DNA from: Rheinheimera sp. A13L
Lineage (GTDB): Bacteria; Pseudomonadota; Gammaproteobacteria; Enterobacterales; Alteromonadaceae
Direction of reading: 5' to 3'
Assembly: GCF_000217935.1 (NCBI RefSeq)
Contig: NZ_AFHI01000001.1
Coordinates: forward strand, 248,001-312,000
DNA: 64,000 nt
Shown: positions 51,492-64,000 of the stretch, one piece after another
How positions within the stretch are numbered: the first letter of the stretch is position 1
How the letters are laid out: each line of letters starts with the position of its first letter
Program-made: the position numbers and the translations under genes
Notes under the pieces: generated by a model
Seen by the model: the letters and a program-made list of their open reading frames with translations, nothing else
The model's database searches: none
Told to the model about the DNA's origin: nothing

Positions 51492-53075
51492 TTAAGAAAC
51501 AACCAGCATATCTTCTCTGGTTTTTATATATGCCTCTGCCACACTGGCTCTAAATCTTTTTCCGTATCCATCACAATAGTTAGAATGCAGTGTGCCGGTT
51601 TTCTCTGAAGCATACACAGCACATCCGCCCCCACAATGCAGAGCATAACGACATTGTGAACAAACAGGATTTGACACGACACTTCTTGAGCGCCAATTGT
51701 TCTCCTGATCATTGAAAAACATTAATCCGGCATATTTATCTACAGTACCAATTCGAATGTTTTTATCTCCAGTTTTTTCCCAGCAGGCATAAATGTCTGC
51801 AAGTGCATCAAAAAGATACATTCTGTCATGTGCAGCACAGTAATTAGTCTTAATACCTGAGGCAGCTTTCTCTGGGTTTTTAAATATACCTATGGCCTGA
51901 TTTCTCATTTTGTCACCATCAACAGAAAACAATTTGGTCTGCGGATGCTGAACACGCATAGTCTCCATTTCTTTATTTAGCTTTAATGTAGTCATACATT
52001 GATTCTTATCAGTGCTGTCATTAAGAGCATGTATAGGCGCAAGGTAAGCTCCAAAATTGGCTTTTTCATGCCATTTTTTAGAGTGAATGAAAGAAGATAG
52101 CTCAGGTAAATCATTAATGTTTCCGTAGTCAACATTGACACGAACATTAATAAAAACCCCTTTTGACAAGGCCAAGTCAATATTACTGGCAATTTTTCTG
52201 AAACTTCCCGAACCATCCGGATAGATCCGTCTTTTATCATGTTCTTCAGGTTTACCATCTAAAGTAATCTGAATTTCGCTGATACCATCCTTACCTAACA
52301 GATCATGGTAAAACTCAAGTTCAGTGCCGTTGCTTGTTGCTGAGAAGCTAGCCGAGCTCAGCGTTTTCGCTTTATCCATAATGTAACTGATGATGTCTCG
52401 GTTCGCTTTTAAAAGAGGCTCCCCACCAAAAAACGAGATATGCCTGTGTTGCCTTTCTTCAGACAACTCAAACCCGTGCTTTTCTTCGATGAGTGGCATA
52501 TTGGCAAAGATACGGTCTACCGTTTCTTTATCCATCAACTTCAGAAATTTTTTAAAACTCGGCTCTTTTCTCATGTGATCCTGAAAGCAATATGGGCAGC
52601 GTAAATTGCAATCATAGGTGGGCATAAAAAGGTAACGAGGCATATTCATAGATGATTTACGCCGTTTCACTTCCACATAACGTTTAAAAAAGGCCAACTC
52701 TTCATCACTTGTTCTTTTTGTTAAAAAGCCATAGTGCACAAGCTGTTGAAATGTTTCGTCTGTCGGCTTCTCTGGCTCACCCTGGAAATCAAAATCATCT
52801 TGCCACTCTCCGTATAGCGGTCGAGGTGGGCGCTTAAGTTCAAGCTTCCTTAGGTATGCAGCCACCTTTTTTGATACCAATATTCTATGCCCCAGATAAC
52901 CATGAACAAGGACCATAGCCTCATCGTTATCCGGTAAGTCGACATAAATCGTGTATTGGCTTGTTCGATGAGCACTCAATGATGGACCATATGAAGGCTG
53001 CTCCCTTAAAACCGCACCATCCACCGGCTGATCGTTTTGGTCAGATAATCTAAAAATCTGAATAACATTTTCCAT
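51492..53075 (-). CDS. Radical SAM/SPASM peptide maturase
   Basis: With the ATG at 53075 (AGG six bases upstream) the enzyme has 527 residues. Residues 40-125 resemble a PqqD-like peptide-recognition region (VLVHGYLGHRILVSKKVAAYL). The radical SAM core has Cys156-x3-Cys160-x2-Cys163 (CNLRCPYC). The C-terminal SPASM region has NYCAAHDRM...YACWEKTG, then CSQCRYALHCGGGC and NYCDGYG, enough Cys for two auxiliary iron-sulfur clusters. Such enzymes make thioether or carbon-carbon crosslinks in peptides. The adjacent two-Cys precursor is the obvious substrate. It is divergent from the glycosyltransferase gene. Confidence 0.9.
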   Translation of the reverse strand: MENVIQIFRLSDQNDQPVDGAVLREQPSYGPSLSAHRTSQYTIYVDLPDNDEAMVLVHGYLGHRILVSKKVAAYLRKLELKRPPRPLYGEWQDDFDFQGEPEKPTDETFQQLVHYGFLTKRTSDEELAFFKRYVEVKRRKSSMNMPRYLFMPTYDCNLRCPYCFQDHMRKEPSFKKFLKLMDKETVDRIFANMPLIEEKHGFELSEERQHRHISFFGGEPLLKANRDIISYIMDKAKTLSSASFSATSNGTELEFYHDLLGKDGISEIQITLDGKPEEHDKRRIYPDGSGSFRKIASNIDLALSKGVFINVRVNVDYGNINDLPELSSFIHSKKWHEKANFGAYLAPIHALNDSTDKNQCMTTLKLNKEMETMRVQHPQTKLFSVDGDKMRNQAIGIFKNPEKAASGIKTNYCAAHDRMYLFDALADIYACWEKTGDKNIRIGTVDKYAGLMFFNDQENNWRSRSVVSNPVCSQCRYALHCGGGCAVYASEKTGTLHSNYCDGYGKRFRASVAEAYIKTREDMLVVS

Positions 53076-53499
53076 GCTGCACCTACTTGAACAATTTTTA
53101 ATACAAGACAGATAAAATTTGTTGCTTACTAAACAAGTCACTTTGTCTTGAACGTCGCTATATTATTCCCTTTTAATTACCCCATATAGCAACATGCAAA
53201 ATTCCATATGGCCAATACAATGTTCCTTTAGCCACAAGATTTATAGGTTTCCGGTTGATCGTCAACCTGCAAGATATGACAGGTTGATCTTCAGTGCCTC
53301 CAGGTTCCATTGATTTCGCCCATTTTCTATCCTATCGCGTCGACAATTAGAAAAAGTGATGGTGAAAAGCTGATCGCTACGGATTTAAGTTATAGCGTTA
53401 GAAAACTGCGTTACCTGCTACTTTCTACAGGTTTCGACTTTGGAATAGTTGGTTAGACTGATATTTATGTCTACGTACCAGAAACAATCCGGAGTCGCC
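53076..53499. promoter_or_regulatory. Divergent promoter region with repeated GGTTGATC motifs
   Basis: This AT-rich 424-nt region separates the radical SAM gene from the glycosyltransferase gene. CAACCTG (53263-53269) and CAGGTTG (53280-53286) form an inverted repeat, and GGTTGATC occurs twice in the same direction (53253-53260 and 53282-53289). This looks like a shared operator for both directions. No small gene is evident. Confidence 0.4.
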
Positions 53500-54711
53500 A
53501 TGAAAATTCTTATTTGTACTTTTGATAGTTTTGGGTTTCTTTACCCTATGATAGGACTGGCGAATAGCTTCAAACGACTAGGATATGACGTTCATTTTAT
53601 TGGTAGCAGAAATATTAAAAATATTGTTCTTGAACAAGGAATGCAATGGATAGAACATGATAAAGAAAATAAAGATGCATTTTTAATTAAACGCTTTGGT
53701 GATCTTGAGGATATTTCAAACCAGATCAAGTATGTTGAATATGCAGTTTCAAATTCTAGCTATAACTTAGTGATAACATCTCCTTTATCTTTCGGCACCA
53801 TTTTAGCGGCTGAAAGATATAATCTTCGAGTTGTTACTCTTGGTTTTTTTTCATATCTATGGATCAACGATGTAAATATATTTGGTCTCCCTAAAAAGGT
53901 TCATGACCACTGTAAGTGGCGTACCACCGATATGTTTAATACTTATATGAAATCAAGAGCGAGTCTTGGTTTCCAAAAAGTGAACCAAGATTTAGCTTGT
54001 ATTCCTTTTACGGGTGATTTGATGCTTCAAAGAAGCGTTCCCGGCCTAATGCATAAAATAGGGGGTATACCTGAAAAAACCCTTCCCTTTGGGTCTTGTA
54101 TATGGGAACCGGAAACAGTGACTGACACAGAAGAAATGTTAGAAAATTGGCTTAACCTTACTAAGAATAGAGATCGAAAAGTATTGTATGTAAATCAAGG
54201 ACGAACATTCTATATGAAGGGGTTCTGGGGTTTGATCAAGTCTATATTTGGCACTTCTGACTATTTAGTGATAGCTGATGTAAACAGAATGGATGGCTTT
54301 GTCGGAGAAGTACCAGACAACTTTTTTCTTGCTAATCATATACCACTCAGAGCTGTAGTTACTCATGCAAGCTTATTTATATCAGCTGGGCATACAACTT
54401 CAGTACTTGCCGCTCTTGAAAATGCCATCCCCATGCTTTTGTTTCCTAGCGGAGGAGAAACAGTAGACAACTCGTTTTATTGTGAAAAAATTGGAGTGGC
54501 AACTGTTTTTAATGAAGACTCTTATAATGAGCAACAAATCTTTGAAACGGTTGAGCGCATTATAAAGGAGCAAAAATTCAGGGGCGCCTGTATACAAATG
54601 AGTGATGAATTTGGCCTTTACAAAGGGGATTCTTACCGCTCTGGATTAATAAAATCAACAGCAATGCGCTTGTCTGGTGATCTATACATTCCTTCACCAC
54701 TGACACTATGA
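53500..54711 (+). CDS. GT1/MGT-like glycosyltransferase
   Basis: With the ATG at 53500 (GGAG five bases upstream) the protein has 403 residues. The N-terminal Rossmann half starts MKILICTFDSFGFLYPMIGL, and the C-terminal half has the nucleotide-sugar-binding pattern (LFISAGHTTSVLAALENAIPMLLFPSGG...VDNSFYCEKIG) of UDP-glycosyltransferases. The usual His of the HGG motif appears as GHTT. The gene is visibly more AT-rich than its neighbours, suggesting recent acquisition. It could glycosylate the cluster's peptide or an unrelated small molecule. It is divergent from the radical SAM gene. Confidence 0.75.
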   Translation: MKILICTFDSFGFLYPMIGLANSFKRLGYDVHFIGSRNIKNIVLEQGMQWIEHDKENKDAFLIKRFGDLEDISNQIKYVEYAVSNSSYNLVITSPLSFGTILAAERYNLRVVTLGFFSYLWINDVNIFGLPKKVHDHCKWRTTDMFNTYMKSRASLGFQKVNQDLACIPFTGDLMLQRSVPGLMHKIGGIPEKTLPFGSCIWEPETVTDTEEMLENWLNLTKNRDRKVLYVNQGRTFYMKGFWGLIKSIFGTSDYLVIADVNRMDGFVGEVPDNFFLANHIPLRAVVTHASLFISAGHTTSVLAALENAIPMLLFPSGGETVDNSFYCEKIGVATVFNEDSYNEQQIFETVERIIKEQKFRGACIQMSDEFGLYKGDSYRSGLIKSTAMRLSGDLYIPSPLTL

Positions 54712-54797
54712 ATATCAACACTCCCCAGGAGTGCACTGTGATGCGATAATTTCAATAGTTAGCGATGTACTGATGGCTTTGCTCACTAGTTAGTTTC

Positions 54798-55967
54798 TGA
54801 CTAGTCCTGAAATAAGCTGCCCCTTATTTCAGTAAAACACCCGATGAACTTCATCGGGCGTTTTGTATTTTAGAGCAAGATGAAGGCGACGACTATTGTA
54901 GACATTTACAGATTCGTCGACCATTTTCGTTGCTTGTTCAATAATTGCAGGCTTGGCCAGCAGATACTCGTTTTTAAGGATGCCATTCATCCGCTCTGCT
55001 AAGGCATTTTGATAGCAATCATAACCATCCGTCATTGAACACGTTACGTCATAACGTGCGTGCAGGGCCTGATAAGCTGACGGACAGTACTGGATGCCGC
55101 GGTCTGAATGATGCACCAGCGGCTGTTGTTTCAAACGTCGGTGCTTGAGTGCTTGTCGATACGCCTGCATCACACTGTCTGTCCGGTGGTTGTCATGGAC
55201 GTGATAGCCCATAATTTTCCTCGACCACGCATCGGTAATTAAACTCAGATAGGCTTCGCCACACGCTGTTGGTAAGTAGGTGATATCCGCAACCCACAAC
55301 TGCTCTGGTCCCGTTGGTGTGATTTTTTTCCGGCCCCGTTTTAAGCAAATTGGGATGGCAGCGAAAGCGATGATGGCTTTGGGTCGTCTTGTGATAGGCG
55401 CGTTGTGTTGACACGAGCAAACGATGGTCTTTGAGTAAGTCCAATAGTTTGTCGCGACCAATTTGAATGTGATGGTGTTGCTGCAGTAAATACTGCAATT
55501 TGCGTGCGCCAATCCGAGGCTGTAACATCCGCTCAGCCCGAACGAATTCAAGCACTTGATATTCAGCCGCGGCAACACGTTCATCGCGTTTTAATACTTC
55601 TACTACAGCTTCAAAGAACTCAGCTCGTTGCTTGGTGTCTGCAAGTTGTTGTTCTAACTTTTTAATTCGCTGCTCTGGAGTTAAAGGTGAAGGATCTGAC
55701 ATGGGATGCCCAGCGAATGAAATGGCGATGACGCTAAACTCCAATCTAATTTACCCCACTTACGAAGCCAAACCAACACAGTGCTACGGCCTTGAATACC
55801 ATAGCTGTCTTGCGCCTGTTTGTAAGTCAGTTCGCCTTTTTCGACTTGCTCAACAACCGCCAATTTGAAGGCAAGGGAATAATCTTTCTGTGAACGCTTA
55901 ACTATTGAATTCATGACACTCTCCACATTTAAGCATAAAAAGTGTCAACGTTATTTAGGACGGGTCA
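54798..55967 (-). mobile_element. Decayed IS3-family insertion sequence
   Basis: The element is about 1.17 kb. Its ends are imperfect inverted repeats: TGACTAGTCCTGAAATAAG at 54798 and, on the other strand from 55967, TGACCCGTCCTAAATAACG. It contains a transposase with the IS3 DDE core that is broken into several frames. It sits between the glycosyltransferase gene and the atpC terminator and marks the right edge of the accessory island. No clear target duplication is visible. Confidence 0.8.
54829..55914 (-). pseudogene. IS3-family transposase, frameshifted (orfA/orfB)
   Basis: OrfA starts at 55914 (MNSIVKRSQKDYSLAFKLAV) with the usual HTH, but its frame is lost after LRKWGKLDW and its normal continuation (MSDPSPLTPEQRIKKLEQQL) lies in another frame. 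That frame seems to have lost the orfA-orfB junction (EVLKRDERVAAAEYQVLEFV) and runs out at about 55193. The catalytic part resumes in a third frame: Asp in LWVADITYLP, Asp in HHSDRGIQY, Glu in NALAERMNGIL. At least two frame changes and a probable deletion make active transposase unlikely. The comparison with intact relatives is from memory. Confidence 0.75.
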
Positions 55968-55975
55968 ATTCGCAT

Positions 55976-56004
55976 AAAAAAAGCCACCCTAAGGTGGCTT
56001 TTTT
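55976..56004 (-). terminator. Intrinsic terminator of the atp operon
   Basis: GCCACC and GGTGGC form a stem with a four-base loop, flanked by A6 and T6 runs. It begins 16 nt past the atpC stop and lies just outside the IS end, so the insertion spared it. Confidence 0.88.
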
Positions 56005-56020
56005 GCATGCAGTAATCCGC

Positions 56021-56437
56021 TTATTTTTTGCGAAGTTTCTGAATTAAACGTAACTGGGCAATAGCTTCAGCCAATTGAGCTGCCGCTTCTGCGTAGTTGA
56101 AGTCTGCGCCTGCATGTTGCATCGCTTCTTCTGCACGTTTCTGAGAGGCTAATGCAGCCTGCTCATCCAGATCTTCAGCCCGTACCGCAATGTCGGCAAG
56201 CACTGTGATGCTGTGAGGCTGAACTTCCAGCACACCACCAGCAACATAAATCAGATGCTCTTCGCCAAATTGTTTGATGATACGAACCATACCAGGCTTG
56301 ATTCCAGTAAGAAGCGGAATGTGACCAGGTAAAATACCCAGCTCACCTTCACTGCCTGTTACCTGAATGGATTCCACCAGACCAGAAAAAATCCGTTCTT
56401 CGGCGCTTACCACATCCAGTTGTACTGTCATTGCCAT
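56021..56437 (-). CDS. atpC: F-type ATP synthase epsilon subunit
   Basis: This 138-residue subunit of the F1 central stalk regulates ATP hydrolysis. It has the N-terminal beta-sandwich ([17 protein letters not shown]...[20 protein letters not shown]) and a C-terminal helical hairpin rich in Ala and Glu. It is the last gene of the atp operon. The first of two close ATGs is used because AGGAG lies six bases before it. Confidence 0.97.
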   Translation of the reverse strand: MAMTVQLDVVSAEERIFSGLVESIQVTGSEGELGILPGHIPLLTGIKPGMVRIIKQFGEEHLIYVAGGVLEVQPHSITVLADIAVRAEDLDEQAALASQKRAEEAMQHAGADFNYAEAAAQLAEAIAQLRLIQKLRKK

Positions 56438-56462
56438 TTCGCTCTCCTAAAGCTGCAGTTGA

Positions 56463-58740
<2,278 letters not shown>

Positions 58741-58794
58741 GACTAATCTCCGAAAGTTTCAACGACCGGGTGCGGTTGCCCACACCCGATATGT

Positions 58795-60336
58795 TTACCA
58801 AGTCTGAGTTGCTTTAAACTTCTCAATAGCGCCTTTTAATGTCGCTTCGATTTGGTCGTTGTAGTTACCGGTTTTGTTCAGATCAGCCATAAAGTCTGCG
58901 TGCTCTGAGTGCATGTAAGCAATTAAAGCGGCTTCAAAATCAAGGATTTTGGCAACTTCGATGTCTTTCATGTAGCCTTTTTCGATAGCGAAAATAGACA
59001 CACCCATGTCAGCAACGCCCATTGGCGCGTATTGTAACTGTTTCATCAGTTCAGTAACTTTCTGGCCGTGGTCTAACTGCGCACGAGTCGCGTCATCCAG
59101 GTCAGATGCGAACTGAGCGAATGCCGCCAGTTCTGAGTACTGAGCTAAGGCTAAACGGATACCGCCACCCAGCTTTTTGATGATTTTTGTTTGAGCAGCA
59201 CCACCAACACGGGATACCGAGATACCAGCGTTTACAGCTGGACGGATACCGGCGTTGAATAAACCAGATTCTAAGAAGATCTGACCGTCAGTGATCGAAA
59301 TTACGTTGGTTGGAACGAACGCAGAAACGTCGCCAGCCTGAGTTTCGATAATTGGCAGTGCAGTTAAAGAACCAGTTTTGCCTTTCACTTCACCGTTGGT
59401 TAAACGCTCAACATAATGCTCGTTTACACGAGATGCGCGCTCTAACAGACGGCTGTGGAGATAGAATACGTCACCTGGGTAAGCTTCACGGCCTGGTGGA
59501 CGACGTAACAACAGAGAGATTTGACGGTAAGCAACGGCTTGTTTAGACAAGTCATCGTATACGATCAGTGCATCTTCACCGCGGTCACGGAAGTATTCAC
59601 CCATAGTACAACCAGAGTATGGCGCCAGGAACTGCAGTGCAGCGGCTTCAGAAGCTGAAGCTACCACAACGATAGTGTGGGCCAGAGCGTTATGCTCTTC
59701 CAGTTTACGTACTACGTTAGCGATAGTAGAAGCTTTTTGGCCTATAGCTACATAGATACATTTCACGCCAGAAGATTTCTGGTTGATGATGGCATCGATG
59801 GCTAAAGCCGTTTTACCTGTCTGACGGTCACCGATTAACAATTCACGCTGACCACGACCGATTGGGATCATGGAGTCAACTGACTTGTAACCAGTTTGCA
59901 GAGGTTGGTCTACTGAACGACGATCGATAACGCCCGGAGCGATTTTTTCTACTGGTGCAAAACCAGCAGCATCGATTGGGCCTTTACCGTCGATTGGTTC
60001 ACCTAAAGTGTTTACCACACGGCCTAATAAGCCTGGGCCAACTGGTACTTCAAGGATACGGCCAGTAGATTTAACTTTTGTACCTTCACGCAGGTCCGCA
60101 TATGGACCCATAACTACAGCACCTACTGAGTCGCGCTCAAGGTTTAATGCGATAGCGTAACGGTTGCCTGGAAGCTCAATCATCTCACCCTGCATACAAT
60201 CAGCAAGGCCATTGATACGAATAATACCGTCTGTAACAGCGACTATAGTACCTTCGTTGCGAGCTTCACTGACAACCTCAAACTGCTCAATACGTTTTTT
60301 GATCAGTTCAGAAATTTCAGTGGAATTCAGTTGCAT
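58795..60336 (-). CDS. atpA: F-type ATP synthase alpha subunit
   Basis: The 513-residue non-catalytic nucleotide-binding subunit begins [20 protein letters not shown] and contains the P-loop GDRQTGKT and the conserved [20 protein letters not shown] and [20 protein letters not shown] segments. Length and order (atpH-atpA-atpG) are standard. Confidence 0.98.
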   Translation of the reverse strand: MQLNSTEISELIKKRIEQFEVVSEARNEGTIVAVTDGIIRINGLADCMQGEMIELPGNRYAIALNLERDSVGAVVMGPYADLREGTKVKSTGRILEVPVGPGLLGRVVNTLGEPIDGKGPIDAAGFAPVEKIAPGVIDRRSVDQPLQTGYKSVDSMIPIGRGQRELLIGDRQTGKTALAIDAIINQKSSGVKCIYVAIGQKASTIANVVRKLEEHNALAHTIVVVASASEAAALQFLAPYSGCTMGEYFRDRGEDALIVYDDLSKQAVAYRQISLLLRRPPGREAYPGDVFYLHSRLLERASRVNEHYVERLTNGEVKGKTGSLTALPIIETQAGDVSAFVPTNVISITDGQIFLESGLFNAGIRPAVNAGISVSRVGGAAQTKIIKKLGGGIRLALAQYSELAAFAQFASDLDDATRAQLDHGQKVTELMKQLQYAPMGVADMGVSIFAIEKGYMKDIEVAKILDFEAALIAYMHSEHADFMADLNKTGNYNDQIEATLKGAIEKFKATQTW

Positions 60337-60350
60337 GCTCTAATCCCCAA

Positions 60351-60884
60351 TTATGACTGCAGTGCAGTAGCTAAACGATGTAATTTGCCACGAACCGAGC
60401 CATCAATAACCATATCACCGGATTTGATAACCATACCGCCAACGACGGCCGGATCTACACTGCAGTTCAATTTTACTTTACGTGCTAAACGTTGCGATAA
60501 AGCTTCAACCAGTTTGGCTTGCTGAGCTGCGTCTAATTCGGTCGCGGAAACCACTTCTACAGTGGCTTCTTTTTCATATTCAGCTTTTAACTGAATAAAG
60601 GCGTCGAAGACTTCAGGCAAAGCTACCAAACGGTGGTTTTCAGCCATGATCCGGATCAGGTTTTGGCCCGAACTATTCAGCTGTTCTGCGCATACTTTGA
60701 TAAAAAAGTCAGCTTGCTTTTCTGAAGAACCTAAAGCGTGTAACCGTGAAGCTACTTCAGTGGTTTTTGCAACTTCAGCTGCGAAAAACAACATAGTAGC
60801 CCACGAATCCAATGCTTTTTGTTCTACAGCAACGTCAAAGGCTGCTTTAGCATAAGGACGAGCAACGATAGTCAGTTTAGACAT
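60351..60884 (-). CDS. atpH: F-type ATP synthase delta subunit
   Basis: The 177-residue stator subunit has the typical N-terminal helical domain (TIVARPYAKAAFDVAVEQKA) and the C-terminal signature VDPAVVGGMVIKSGDMVIDG. It connects F1 to the b-subunit stalk. It lies between atpF and atpA with short spacers. Confidence 0.97.
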   Translation of the reverse strand: MSKLTIVARPYAKAAFDVAVEQKALDSWATMLFFAAEVAKTTEVASRLHALGSSEKQADFFIKVCAEQLNSSGQNLIRIMAENHRLVALPEVFDAFIQLKAEYEKEATVEVVSATELDAAQQAKLVEALSQRLARKVKLNCSVDPAVVGGMVIKSGDMVIDGSVRGKLHRLATALQS

Positions 60885-60896
60885 GGCTCACCCTCA

Positions 60897-61367
60897 TTAA
60901 AGTTCTGCGACCAGTTTTTCCAGGATGTCGCTGTGTGCAGCTGCATCAATAGAACGCTGAAGAATTCGTTCAGCACCAGCTACAGCTAACACTGCAACCT
61001 GCTTGCGCAATTCTTCTCTGGCTTTAATACGTTCAGCGTCAATTTCGGCTTTAGCCTGAGCAAGGATTTTCTCGCGCTCAGACTGAGCTTTCACAGAAGC
61101 TTCATCAATAATTTGTTGTTCACGCTTTTTAGCTTGATCAATTAACGCAGAAGCCTGTGTTTTGGCTTCAGCTAATTGCTGCTTAACCTTGTCCTGAACC
61201 AGACGTAAGTCTTGTTCAGCGCGGTCAGAGGCTGCTAAACCGTCAGCAATTTTTTGCTGACGAGTTTCTATAGCACCAATCAATGGTGGCCATACAAACT
61301 TCATGCAGAACAGCACGAACACTGCGAAGGCTATTAATTCCCCGAGTAGAGTGGCATTAAGATCCAT
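60897..61367 (-). CDS. atpF: F-type ATP synthase b subunit
   Basis: The 156-residue peripheral-stalk subunit has one N-terminal TM helix ([20 protein letters not shown]) with the conserved Arg-free lipid face, the WPP motif, and a long charged coiled coil rich in Ala, Lys and Glu that dimerises. It lies between atpE and atpH. Confidence 0.97.
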   Translation of the reverse strand: MDLNATLLGELIAFAVFVLFCMKFVWPPLIGAIETRQQKIADGLAASDRAEQDLRLVQDKVKQQLAEAKTQASALIDQAKKREQQIIDEASVKAQSEREKILAQAKAEIDAERIKAREELRKQVAVLAVAGAERILQRSIDAAAHSDILEKLVAEL

Positions 61368-61418
61368 GACCCCTCCTCCTATTAAAGTTGTTGTTCATTA
61401 AAAAACGTGTGTTTTGAA

Positions 61419-62572
<1,154 letters not shown>

Positions 62573-62968
62573 TTAATGTTTAAAAAAGAAACCCGTACAA
62601 AACTGCAGCATCACTACGATAGAGTAGGTCAACAAAAAAGGTGCGGCTTCAATAGCCGAACCGCTTAAAACAGCTGCAAATAATAAAATACTGATCATCG
62701 TTTTCAGGGATACGGCCTTTTGCATCATCTGCCGGGCCAATTCTTGATTTTGTGATGCATCCACTTTAAACGATAAAAAAACAAATACTACATTAGCAAT
62801 AACAGCAATAAGTCCGCCTTTTAAGGCTGATTTTGCTTCGAGCTCGCCAAAATAAAAGAAACAGGCGGCGATCAAAAAAGTCAGAGCCAGCTGAAAAATA
62901 ACAAATTTATAGGCTTGCTTCTTGTTCTGTTCGTGTGAAGCCACTGTAATTTGTTCAGTCTGAACCAT
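62573..62968 (-). CDS. atpI: F-type ATP synthase assembly protein AtpI
   Basis: With the ATG at 62968 the protein has 131 residues and four TM helices (KFVIFQLALTFLIAACFFYF; GGLIAVIANVVFVFLSF; MISILLFAAVLSGSAIE; LLTYSIVVMLQF), the usual AtpI fold. It assists c-ring assembly. It is the first gene of the operon, about 25 nt past the predicted transcription start. Confidence 0.92.
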   Translation of the reverse strand: MVQTEQITVASHEQNKKQAYKFVIFQLALTFLIAACFFYFGELEAKSALKGGLIAVIANVVFVFLSFKVDASQNQELARQMMQKAVSLKTMISILLFAAVLSGSAIEAAPFLLTYSIVVMLQFCTGFFFKH

Positions 62969-62997
62969 CTGTAAACCACGGTTAAAATGCCGTCGCA

Positions 62998-63025
62998 AGT
63001 ATACTTATCTGCCTTTTTTTTGCAA
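62998..63025 (-). promoter_or_regulatory. Strong sigma70-type promoter of the atp operon
   Basis: On the minus strand TTGCAA (63025-63020) and TATACT (63003-62998) are 16 bp apart, four or five of six bases each matching consensus, with an A-rich spacer. Transcription should start near 62991, giving a 5' leader of about 23 nt before atpI. Confidence 0.65.
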
Positions 63026-63076
63026 GAAAAAGCGGGCTTACTCTATTTTTTGTCTGAGATAGTGAAAAATTACAGC

Positions 63077-63970
63077 TTAGGATTCAGAATCCTGAGTCTG
63101 CAATTTGCTCAATATGCCTTCCAGCTCATCTAAACTGCTGTATGAAATCACCAGATTGCCTTTGCCCTTTTTGTTGTAATTAATCTCAACAGGGGCAGCA
63201 AAACGTTCACTTAAACGTTGCTCCAGCGAACTGACATCCGGATCTTTTACTTTAGGAGCCACTTCAGGAGCTGGTTCAAGTAGTCGACGCACCAGATTCT
63301 CAGTGTCCCGCACAGTCATTTGTTTTGCAGCCACTATACGGGCAGCATCCGATTGTGCAAGACCATCTAAAGCTAATAAAGCACGGGCATGGCCCATTTC
63401 AATATCACCATGCTCGAGCAATAACTTCACATCGTCATTTAGCTGGTTCAAACGTAATAAGTTGGTGACACTGGCGCGGGATTTACCCACAGCATCAGCC
63501 ACCTGCTGATGTGTCAGTTCAAATTCGGACAACAAACGCTGCAAAGCAATGGCTTCTTCCATTGCATTCAGATCTTCACGCTGAATGTTTTCAATCAAGG
63601 CAATAGCAACGGCTGCTTCGTCAGGTACATCTTTGATAAGACAAGGAATAACATCCAGTTGTGCAAGTTGGCTTGCACGCCAGCGCCGCTCACCAGCGAT
63701 GATCTCAAAAGACTCTTCGCCCACCTGGCGAACCACTATCGGCTGAATAATGCCTTGAGAACGAATGGAACTGGCTAAATCTTCCAGCGCATCCTGCGAC
63801 ATATCTTTACGCGGCTGGTATTTGCCTGGCTTGAGCCATTCAATCGGCAGTTTTTGCAATTCACTGCGTTGGGCTGAAGAAAAGTTGGCGTCATTCTGTT
63901 GATCAGACACAGGTTTAGTAGTGAGTAAAGCGTCTAAGCCCCGGCCTAAGCCACGTTTTTTTACCGACAT
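63077..63970 (-). CDS. parB: Chromosome-partitioning protein ParB
   Basis: The 297-residue protein has the ParB/Spo0J N-terminal nuclease-like CTPase domain with the GERRWRAS box (IIAGERRWRASQLA), an ENIQREDLNAMEEA segment, a central HTH (LTHQQVADAVGKSRASVTNL) and a C-terminal dimerisation domain (NLVISYSSLDELEGILSKLQ). It spreads from parS sites and works with ParA for origin segregation. parA should lie just beyond the right edge. Its position next to the atp operon places the window near the replication origin. Confidence 0.97.
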   Translation of the reverse strand: MSVKKRGLGRGLDALLTTKPVSDQQNDANFSSAQRSELQKLPIEWLKPGKYQPRKDMSQDALEDLASSIRSQGIIQPIVVRQVGEESFEIIAGERRWRASQLAQLDVIPCLIKDVPDEAAVAIALIENIQREDLNAMEEAIALQRLLSEFELTHQQVADAVGKSRASVTNLLRLNQLNDDVKLLLEHGDIEMGHARALLALDGLAQSDAARIVAAKQMTVRDTENLVRRLLEPAPEVAPKVKDPDVSSLEQRLSERFAAPVEINYNKKGKGNLVISYSSLDELEGILSKLQTQDSES

Positions 63971-64000
63971 CTTCAGTTGTATTCCTTGTCAATTAGGCGG

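Noticed and set aside
55193-55744. A 183-codon frame within the IS element as a separate gene
   Set aside because: Its sequence is the middle part of an IS3 transposase in a shifted frame, not an independent protein.

Overview
The window reads as a gammaproteobacterial chromosome of the Alteromonadales/Chromatiales type, most like Rheinheimera or a close relative. This rests on the gene order parB-atpIBEFHAGDC-glmU-deoR-glmS, the TonB/Fur iron genes and the REP-like repeats; the genus is an inference. Almost everything is on the minus strand.

Bases 1-20609 are the right-hand part of a close Tn7 relative inserted at the classical attTn7 site, about 20 nt downstream of the glmS stop. All five core genes are present (tnsA, tnsB, tnsC, tnsD, tnsE). 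Their catalytic or metal-binding residues fall at the same positions as in Tn7: TnsA E63/D114/K132, TnsB D273/D361/E396, TnsD C124/C127/C152/H155. The right end has four phased TnsB-type sites, a promoter overlapping them, and a terminator-like hairpin just before tnsA. The tns operon is split: a three-gene block (two phospholipase-D-like proteins and a 635-aa protein of unknown family) sits between tnsC and tnsD. Beyond tnsE are two further cargo modules. One is an AAA ATPase, a subtilisin-like protease, a DUF6338-type membrane protein and a 42-aa proline-rich protein. The other is an alpha/beta hydrolase, a MoxR-type ATPase and a vWA-like protein cut by the window edge. All three cargo modules look like anti-phage or conflict systems; that function is inferred from architecture and setting. 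The left end of the element is outside the window.

Bases 20610-33477 are mostly ordinary chromosome: glmS with a DeoR-family regulator and a perfect operator-like inverted repeat, a ZIP metal transporter with a Zur-like site, a repeat island, a TonB-dependent haem-type receptor, a Fur-boxed operon of DUF4198, EF-hand and DUF2271 proteins, small membrane proteins and glmU.

Bases 33478-55967, between glmU and atpC, look like an accessory island. It carries an apparently undescribed peptide natural-product cluster. One precursor has a double-glycine leader and a two-cysteine core next to a radical SAM/SPASM maturase. A second double-glycine peptide sits upstream of a short HlyD adaptor, a C39-peptidase ABC exporter and a MacAB-like efflux set. 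Two CadC-like membrane regulators, a LuxR-type regulator preceded by a 42-aa secreted peptide, an S9 peptidase and an AT-rich glycosyltransferase complete it. A decayed IS3-family element closes the island.

Bases 55968-64000 are the F-type ATP synthase operon with its terminator and a strong sigma70-like promoter, then parB. No rRNA, tRNA or CRISPR array was seen.
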